Below are positions 60,642 through 64,000 of a stretch of DNA of 64,000 bases, piece by piece; the first letter of the stretch is position 1; every line of letters starts with the position of its first letter. The stretch is taken from the NCBI RefSeq assembly GCF_019656455.1, contig NZ_BPMK01000021.1, positions 26,997 to 90,996 of the forward strand, in the 5' to 3' direction. The DNA is from Noviherbaspirillum aridicola (lineage in GTDB: Bacteria > Pseudomonadota > Gammaproteobacteria > Burkholderiales > Burkholderiaceae_D). A program made the translations under genes and the position numbers. Below the pieces are notes generated by a model. The model was not told where the DNA came from and did not search any database. It saw only the letters and a list, made by a program, of their open reading frames with translations.

Positions 60642-62597
60642 ATGAAAATGATGCGCGTCTTGATCACCCTGGCGGCCCTGCTGATGGCGTCCGTCACCTC
60701 CTCCGCCTACGCCGCCGACGTGTCGGTACAGGACAGGGCAGCTCAGATCTGGCAGCTGCTCGACTACATGGCGGTCGACTATGGCGGCGCGGTGGCGGAC
60801 GGCAAGGTGATCGACGCCGATGAATATGCGGAGATGCAGGAATTCGCGCAGACCGCGGAGCGACAGCTGGGCGAGCTGCCCGACAAGGCCGAGAAGGCGG
60901 GGCTGCTGCAGCTGGCGGCGGCGCTGAAGTCGAAGGTCGAGGCCAAGGCCGGCACCGCTGACGTCGCCGAGCAGGCCAATCGTCTCGCCGCCGGACTGCT
61001 CGCCGCCTACCCCGTGCCGACGAAGCCGGCCAAGACCCCCGACCTCAAGCTCGGCGCCAGGCTGTACCAGGCGCAGTGCGCCTCTTGCCACGGGGCCGAG
61101 GGCCGCGGCGACGGCCCTGCCGCCGCCGGCATGAATCCCCCTCCGATCGCTTTCACCGACCGCGCCCGTGCCCGCGAGCGCAGCGTGTTCTCGCTCCACC
61201 AGAGCATTACGCGGGGCGTGGAAGGCACGCCGATGCCCTCGTTCGCGCAACTCTCGGACGAAGACCGCTGGGCACTGGCATTCTTCGTATCCACCCAGGC
61301 CTTCGACAAGCAGGAGCAGGAGGCGGGCAAGTCGCTGTGGGAATCGGACAAGCGCGTGCAGTCGGCCGTGCCGAATATCGAAACGCTGACGCAGCTGTCC
61401 GAAAGCGGCCTGGAGAAGACCCTGCAGGCGAAGGATGCGGCCGCCGTGCTGGCCCACCTGCGCAACCACCCCGAAGCGCTCGCCCCCTCCGCCGAAGGCA
61501 GCCTGTCGCTTGCCCGCACCCGACTGCAGGAGAGCCTGACGGCGCTGGAGCGCGGAGACCGGGCAGAGGCCACCCGTCTCGCCCTGTCCGCCTACCTCGA
61601 CGGATTCGAGCCGGTGGAACCGGCGCTGGCGATCAAGGACAAGCCGCTGTTCACCGAGATCGAACAGACCATGGGCGCCTACCGCGCTGCCATCTCGCAG
61701 TCAGACAAGGACGAGGCAAGACAGATCGAGGCCCGCCTGCAGACACTCCTCACCCAGGCACAGGACAAGCTCGACGTGGCGCAGGACGACAAGTTCGGCG
61801 TCTTCCTCGGCGCGCTGACCATCCTGCTGCGCGAGGGCGTGGAAGCTTTGCTGGTGGTGGTCGCGATGATCGCCTTTCTGCGCAAGGCCGACCGTGCCGA
61901 TACCCTGCGCTATGTGCATGCGGGGTGGATCAGCGCACTCGCGGCCGGCGGCCTGACCTGGTTCGCCGCGACCTACCTGATCGAAGTCAGCGGCGCCAGC
62001 CGGGAGCTGACGGAAGGCTTCTCCGCCATCTTCGCGGCGGTGGTGCTGCTCGCCGTCGGCATCTGGATGCACCAGAAGAGCCTTGCCGGCCGCTGGCAGA
62101 TGTACATCCGCGACAAACTGACCGGCGCGCTGGGCAAGCGGACCGCGCTGATGCTGTTCATCCTGGCCTTCGTCACCGTCTACCGCGAAGTGTTCGAGAC
62201 CGTGCTTTTCTACGCCGCGCTGTGGACGGAAGGCAGCGGCGCCTACCTGCTTGCCGGCCTCGGGCTCGGCATCGTGATCCTTGCCGTGATCGCGTTCCTC
62301 ATGCTGCGCACTTCCGCACGCCTGCCCATCAGCCAGTTCTTCGCCGTGAGTTCGGCGCTGGTCGCAGTGCTCGCCGTGGTCCTGATCGGCAAGGGCGTGG
62401 CCGCACTCCAGGAAGCGGGCATGCTGGACATCACCCCGATCGCCGCGCCGAGCATCGACCTGCTGGGCATCTATCCCTCGCTGCAGACCATGCTCGCGCA
62501 ACTGCTGGTACTGCTTGTCGTGGCGGGCAGCATGGCACTGAATTACCGGATGAACGGCAGGGACCGCGGCCCGACCACGCCCCCGGCCTCGGTCTGA
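60642..62597 (+). CDS. Cytochrome c-FTR1 iron permease fusion
   Basis: This is a predicted high-affinity iron uptake protein. The 651-residue protein has a signal peptide (about 1-24, ending SAYA), a helical periplasmic region, and a class I cytochrome c domain (about 130-220) with haem motif CASCHG and axial Met in GTPMPSF. After a linker, the C-terminal FTR1 permease (about 390-635) has seven helices and the two iron-passage motifs, REGVEAL and YREVFETV. The fused cytochrome could oxidise ferrous iron for permeation; that mechanism is inference. The ATG at 60642 is preceded by a weak GGA. A Fur box lies upstream. Confidence 0.9.
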   Translation: MKMMRVLITLAALLMASVTSSAYAADVSVQDRAAQIWQLLDYMAVDYGGAVADGKVIDADEYAEMQEFAQTAERQLGELPDKAEKAGLLQLAAALKSKVEAKAGTADVAEQANRLAAGLLAAYPVPTKPAKTPDLKLGARLYQAQCASCHGAEGRGDGPAAAGMNPPPIAFTDRARARERSVFSLHQSITRGVEGTPMPSFAQLSDEDRWALAFFVSTQAFDKQEQEAGKSLWESDKRVQSAVPNIETLTQLSESGLEKTLQAKDAAAVLAHLRNHPEALAPSAEGSLSLARTRLQESLTALERGDRAEATRLALSAYLDGFEPVEPALAIKDKPLFTEIEQTMGAYRAAISQSDKDEARQIEARLQTLLTQAQDKLDVAQDDKFGVFLGALTILLREGVEALLVVVAMIAFLRKADRADTLRYVHAGWISALAAGGLTWFAATYLIEVSGASRELTEGFSAIFAAVVLLAVGIWMHQKSLAGRWQMYIRDKLTGALGKRTALMLFILAFVTVYREVFETVLFYAALWTEGSGAYLLAGLGLGIVILAVIAFLMLRTSARLPISQFFAVSSALVAVLAVVLIGKGVAALQEAGMLDITPIAAPSIDLLGIYPSLQTMLAQLLVLLVVAGSMALNYRMNGRDRGPTTPPASV

Positions 62598-62609
62598 CAG
62601 TCCCTGGCG

Positions 62610-63278
62610 TCAGAATGCGTAGCTGACGCCGACGCGGAGGACCGGAAAAGCCTTGTAGTCCTCCACGTCGTCTTCGAATTCCCGACGCTCCGCTTCCAGG
62701 TCGGCCGCAAGCGCCGTGCAGAGCGGCGCCGGCGCCGTGCATCCCCTGCTGCGCAGCGTGGTATCGGGGCTGCCCTGGAACAGCACGCCCAGATCGGCCG
62801 AGAAAGACCAGCCGCTTTCCTTCGGCGCCTTGCCGAAGCCGATGCCGAGGTAAGGCGCGAACTTGCGGAAGTCGACCCGTGCCTCCAGCTCCCCTGCGGT
62901 CGCCGCCGGATAGGTCGTGCCATTGAACCGATAGGACCCGCCCGCCCGCGGCGTGCCCGTACCCGTAAGCCTGCTGTCGTTGTAGACCACGCCGCCGGTG
63001 ACGCGGAAGCTGCCGGCCATCGGGTAGTAGTCGAGCAGCGCCTCCAGCGTCCTCAGCTTCAGCCTGGCGTCGTACTCGACGTTGGTGGTGCGGATGTCAT
63101 CCGAATAGTTGAGCCCGTTGACGCCGATGCGGGCGCCGAGCTGATCCGACACCGGCAGGTTCAGGTGCAGGCCGAGACCGGTGGTCCCGATGCTGCCGGT
63201 GAGGCCGACCTGGGCATAGACCGGACTGGCGGCACAGCCGAGTGCCAGCAGCGCTGGAAGAATCGCGTTTTTCTTCAT
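62610..63278 (-). CDS. Outer-membrane beta-barrel protein
   Basis: The 222-residue protein has a signal peptide (LPALLALGCAASPVYA, cleaved near residue 22) and alternating beta strands (TGLGLHLNLPVSDQLGARIG, AYLGIGFG-like PYLGIGFGKAP). It ends in the barrel-assembly signature VLRVGVSYAF with a terminal Phe. The fold resembles OmpW-type barrels, but I cannot name the family. Two cysteines in a periplasmic or surface loop (RGCTAPAPLCT) may form a disulfide. It converges on the FTR1 gene, with 12 bases between. Confidence 0.8.
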   Translation of the reverse strand: MKKNAILPALLALGCAASPVYAQVGLTGSIGTTGLGLHLNLPVSDQLGARIGVNGLNYSDDIRTTNVEYDARLKLRTLEALLDYYPMAGSFRVTGGVVYNDSRLTGTGTPRAGGSYRFNGTTYPAATAGELEARVDFRKFAPYLGIGFGKAPKESGWSFSADLGVLFQGSPDTTLRSRGCTAPAPLCTALAADLEAERREFEDDVEDYKAFPVLRVGVSYAF

Positions 63279-63409
63279 GGTTGCTCCGTGACGATGGGAG
63301 GGAAGGCATCTGGCTAGATGCCTGATGCGTCACGGGGTTCTTCGCGCCGGCGGCAGAAGAAATGAAGTTATGACAATGCTCAACAGACTGAGCGTACCAG
63401 GAAGCGGCC

Positions 63410-63586
63410 TCAGGCAAGCTGTGCGGGATCCTCGGCCGGGCGCGTCTGCCTGAGATCGCGATTCTCCCGGATCAGCCGTTCAATCATCTCCGCCGCTTGC
63501 GAAAACGCCGCGCGGCTCTCGGAACACTGCGAAAAGCGTGCAAGTCCCCGAAGGACTTTGGCGAATTCTGTGGCCTGGTTCGTCAT
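63410..63586 (-). CDS. Doubtful small protein (58 aa)
   Basis: The 58-residue frame from ATG 63586 is helical (ATEFAKVLRGLARFSQCSES, RAAFSQAAEMIERLIRENRDLRQ) and looks protein-like. No ribosome-binding site is seen. The frame stays open to 63859, but that extension looks unprotein-like. It could be spurious. Confidence 0.35.
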   Translation of the reverse strand: MTNQATEFAKVLRGLARFSQCSESRAAFSQAAEMIERLIRENRDLRQTRPAEDPAQLA

Positions 63587-63937
63587 TGCAGCGGCAAAGT
63601 GAAAATGAGCAGGTGCAGAGCATAGCCAAGCCCCTCCCCCCTCGCCAGCCATAAATATGGGAGTGTTGCCGCCGCGCTGAACAAGTGCCCCGATTGCCCA
63701 CAGATTCTGTGCCCAAGTCTGTGGACAACCAGGTGATTCCGCCACAAGGCGTTGATCCGCAAGAGAAAATTGCGGCTGAGTAAAATCAAGGCAGCGACGG
63801 AGAAAGGGGGTGGCGGAGGCTGGAATCCGCCTCGCAGACAAGTGGAATGCGCGCGGCATCGATACGTCAGGACCTGACCCGTCCTGCTATAGGTTGACGG
63901 TTAAGCAGGGTAAATTATCTGCCTGATCGCTCCTTTG
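63587..63937. other. Intergenic region without recognisable genes
   Basis: No convincing coding sequence is seen on either strand. A possible weak promoter (TTGACG 63894-63899 and TATCTG 63916-63921, 16 bases apart) points at the terminator hairpin downstream. A GTTTAAG-type or attachment-site repeat was looked for and not found. Confidence 0.4.
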
Positions 63938-63967
63938 AAACGCCCGATGCACTGCATCGGGCGTTTT
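63938..63967 (+). terminator. Rho-independent terminator with no assigned gene
   Basis: A near-perfect hairpin of 14 base pairs (AAACGCCCGATGCA and TGCATCGGGCGTTT around a very short loop) ends in TTTTGT on the plus strand. No plus-strand gene lies just upstream, so it may end a short RNA or a transcript from the weak promoter at 63894. Confidence 0.7.
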
Positions 63968-64000
63968 GTATTGGAGGGCCAGGTGCGGACGTTCCCGGTT

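Overview
The window is high-GC DNA, densely coded on both strands. Gene content points to a betaproteobacterium of the order Burkholderiales, probably an Oxalobacteraceae-type genome: ribD-ribE-ribB(A), nrdR-glyA, a ybgC-tolQRAB-pal-cpoB cluster ending at tRNA-Lys, two type IV minor-pilin clusters, a Burkholderia-like FlhD, and a ZTP riboswitch before glyA. The taxonomic call is inference from gene families; no rRNA is present.

Layout. 1-2.4 kb: riboflavin genes on the minus strand. 2.4-5.5 kb: minor-pilin cluster 1 (pilV-pilW-pilX-pilE-fimT, no pilY1). 5.6-7.75 kb: nrdR and glyA; the glyA leader carries a clear ZTP (pfl) aptamer behind a sigma-70 promoter. 7.85-13.8 kb: an SDR dehydrogenase, ybgC and the complete Tol-Pal system, followed by tRNA-Lys with its own consensus promoter and terminator. 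14.1-23.5 kb: an unusual minus-strand block of a mazEF-type toxin-antitoxin pair, an orphan FlhD-like regulator, a tail-anchored protein of unknown function and two giant paralogous ankyrin proteins that share N- and C-terminal domains. 23.7-31.9 kb: envelope-type genes, namely a Pro/Ala-rich membrane protein with a Cys-rich end, an L,D-transpeptidase, a TPR protein with an NTF2-like end, and a 1409-residue coiled-coil tail-anchored protein.

32.1-39.6 kb: an orphan REC-HPt protein, then a five-gene amino-acid catabolic operon combining lysine steps (lysine 6-dehydrogenase-like, ALDH7-type aminoadipate-semialdehyde dehydrogenase) with the first arginine succinyltransferase steps (AruF, AruG, AstB), divergent from an Lrp/AsnC regulator. 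40-41 kb: an SrkA-like kinase. 41.1-48 kb: minor-pilin cluster 2 (pilE-fimT-pilV-pilW-pilX-pilY1), whose PilY1 carries duplicated Cys-rich modules. 48-50.6 kb: a SEC-C protein and a family 2 glycosidase.

50.6-59.6 kb: a tract of small genes, many unrecognised but with good ribosome-binding sites, mixed with DUF1488, HTH, MscS, J-domain and YihY proteins and tRNA-Asn. Two of these small genes share an ECF-sigma-like promoter (GGGAACAATTT, then TCTA). 59.6-64 kb: a DUF218 protein, a Fur-boxed cytochrome c-FTR1 iron permease fusion, an outer-membrane barrel protein, a doubtful small ORF and a terminator.

The strongest leads are the ankyrin/FlhD/mazEF block, the giant coiled-coil protein with its envelope neighbours, the shared promoter motif in the small-gene tract, and the hybrid Lys/Arg operon.
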